The notes under the pieces: generated by a model
What the model was told of the DNA's origin: nothing
Databases searched by the model: none
What the model saw: only the letters and a program-made list of their open reading frames with translations
Assembly (NCBI GenBank): GCA_023079485.1
Contig: CM041083.1
Location: forward strand, 109,471,554-109,535,553
Origin: Archilochus colubris
Lineage: Eukaryota > Chordata > Aves > Apodiformes > Trochilidae
Direction: 5' to 3'
DNA: 64,000 nucleotides
Program-made: the position numbers and the translations under genes
Shown: positions 63,831 through 64,000 of the stretch, one piece after another
How positions within the stretch are numbered: position 1 is the stretch's first letter
How the letters are laid out: the number at the start of each line of letters is the position of its first letter

Positions 63831-64000
63831 TGGGTGTGAGCTTGGGTTATTTAGGTTAAATGAGTGGTCAAATACTCAGAGCGAAGGCCAGACCACAAAA
63901 ATCAGTGCGATGGTTGTTTACTATAACCATATACAAAACCACAAGCAGCAGAGGTTCCTTCAAATACATCAGAGACCCTGCACATCTCTTTATTAAAGCC
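63831..64000. other. Window edge, nothing recognised
   Basis: AT-rich sequence after the CpG-rich patch. No element or exon visible before the window ends. Confidence 0.5.

Noticed and set aside
1..64000. tRNA, rRNA, CRISPR arrays, bacterial-type operons, mitochondrial insertions
   Set aside because: No B-box-like GGTTCGANTCC in a cloverleaf context, no regularly spaced repeats with spacers and no prokaryotic gene organisation were seen on reading through the window. Short mitochondrial-like strings near 40.6 kb do not extend.

Overview
The window looks like a piece of a bird nuclear chromosome that is gene-poor: intergenic sequence or the inside of one or more very large introns. The evidence is the repeat content. 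There are several CR1 non-LTR retrotransposon copies, all 5'-truncated; those that keep their 3' end finish in the avian-type ATTCTATG octamer tail. There is one solo endogenous-retrovirus LTR of a kind common in birds, no Alu/L1/B-type mammalian repeats, and an overall low repeat load (roughly 3 kb of 64 kb recognisable by eye). Turtles and crocodilians also carry CR1, so 'bird' is an inference, but a strong one.

I found no convincing protein-coding exon, tRNA, rRNA, snRNA, CRISPR or prokaryote-style gene. All open frames are short (at most about 200 codons). The longest follow GC-rich, LTR or simple-repeat sequence, and several of these lack an ATG. The only recognisable protein coding is the decayed reverse-transcriptase ORF2 of CR1 elements.

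Layout: 1-10,850 is unique AT-rich sequence with a few microsatellites and a CpG/alternating-dinucleotide patch near 10.2 kb. 10,850-11,445 is a CR1 (+). 13,181-13,800 is a dense CpG island, the best candidate promoter. 16.8 kb has a cluster of homeodomain-type sites and 17.5 kb an old DNA-transposon-like repeat. 21.8 and 24.2 kb carry short CR1 3' ends. 24,887-25,659 is a solo LTR (-) with a perfect 5-bp target duplication. 27.8-27.96 kb holds a three-part inverted-repeat structure. 33.3 kb has a decayed LINE RT fragment and 46.6 kb a CR1 3' end (+). 50.9-51.45 kb is the best-preserved CR1 (-), followed at 51.7 kb by a G-quadruplex motif. 53.0 kb has twin palindromes and 58.0-58.3 kb an old CR1. 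62.6 kb has a perfect hairpin, 63.07-63.25 kb a TATG/TATC microsatellite, and 63.43-63.83 kb a CpG-rich patch with splice-donor-like sites.

No new multi-gene system is visible. The items most worth a second look are the orphan CpG island, the three-part palindrome at 27.8 kb, the solo LTR with its promoter elements, the 51.7 kb G4 motif and the CpG-rich right edge.
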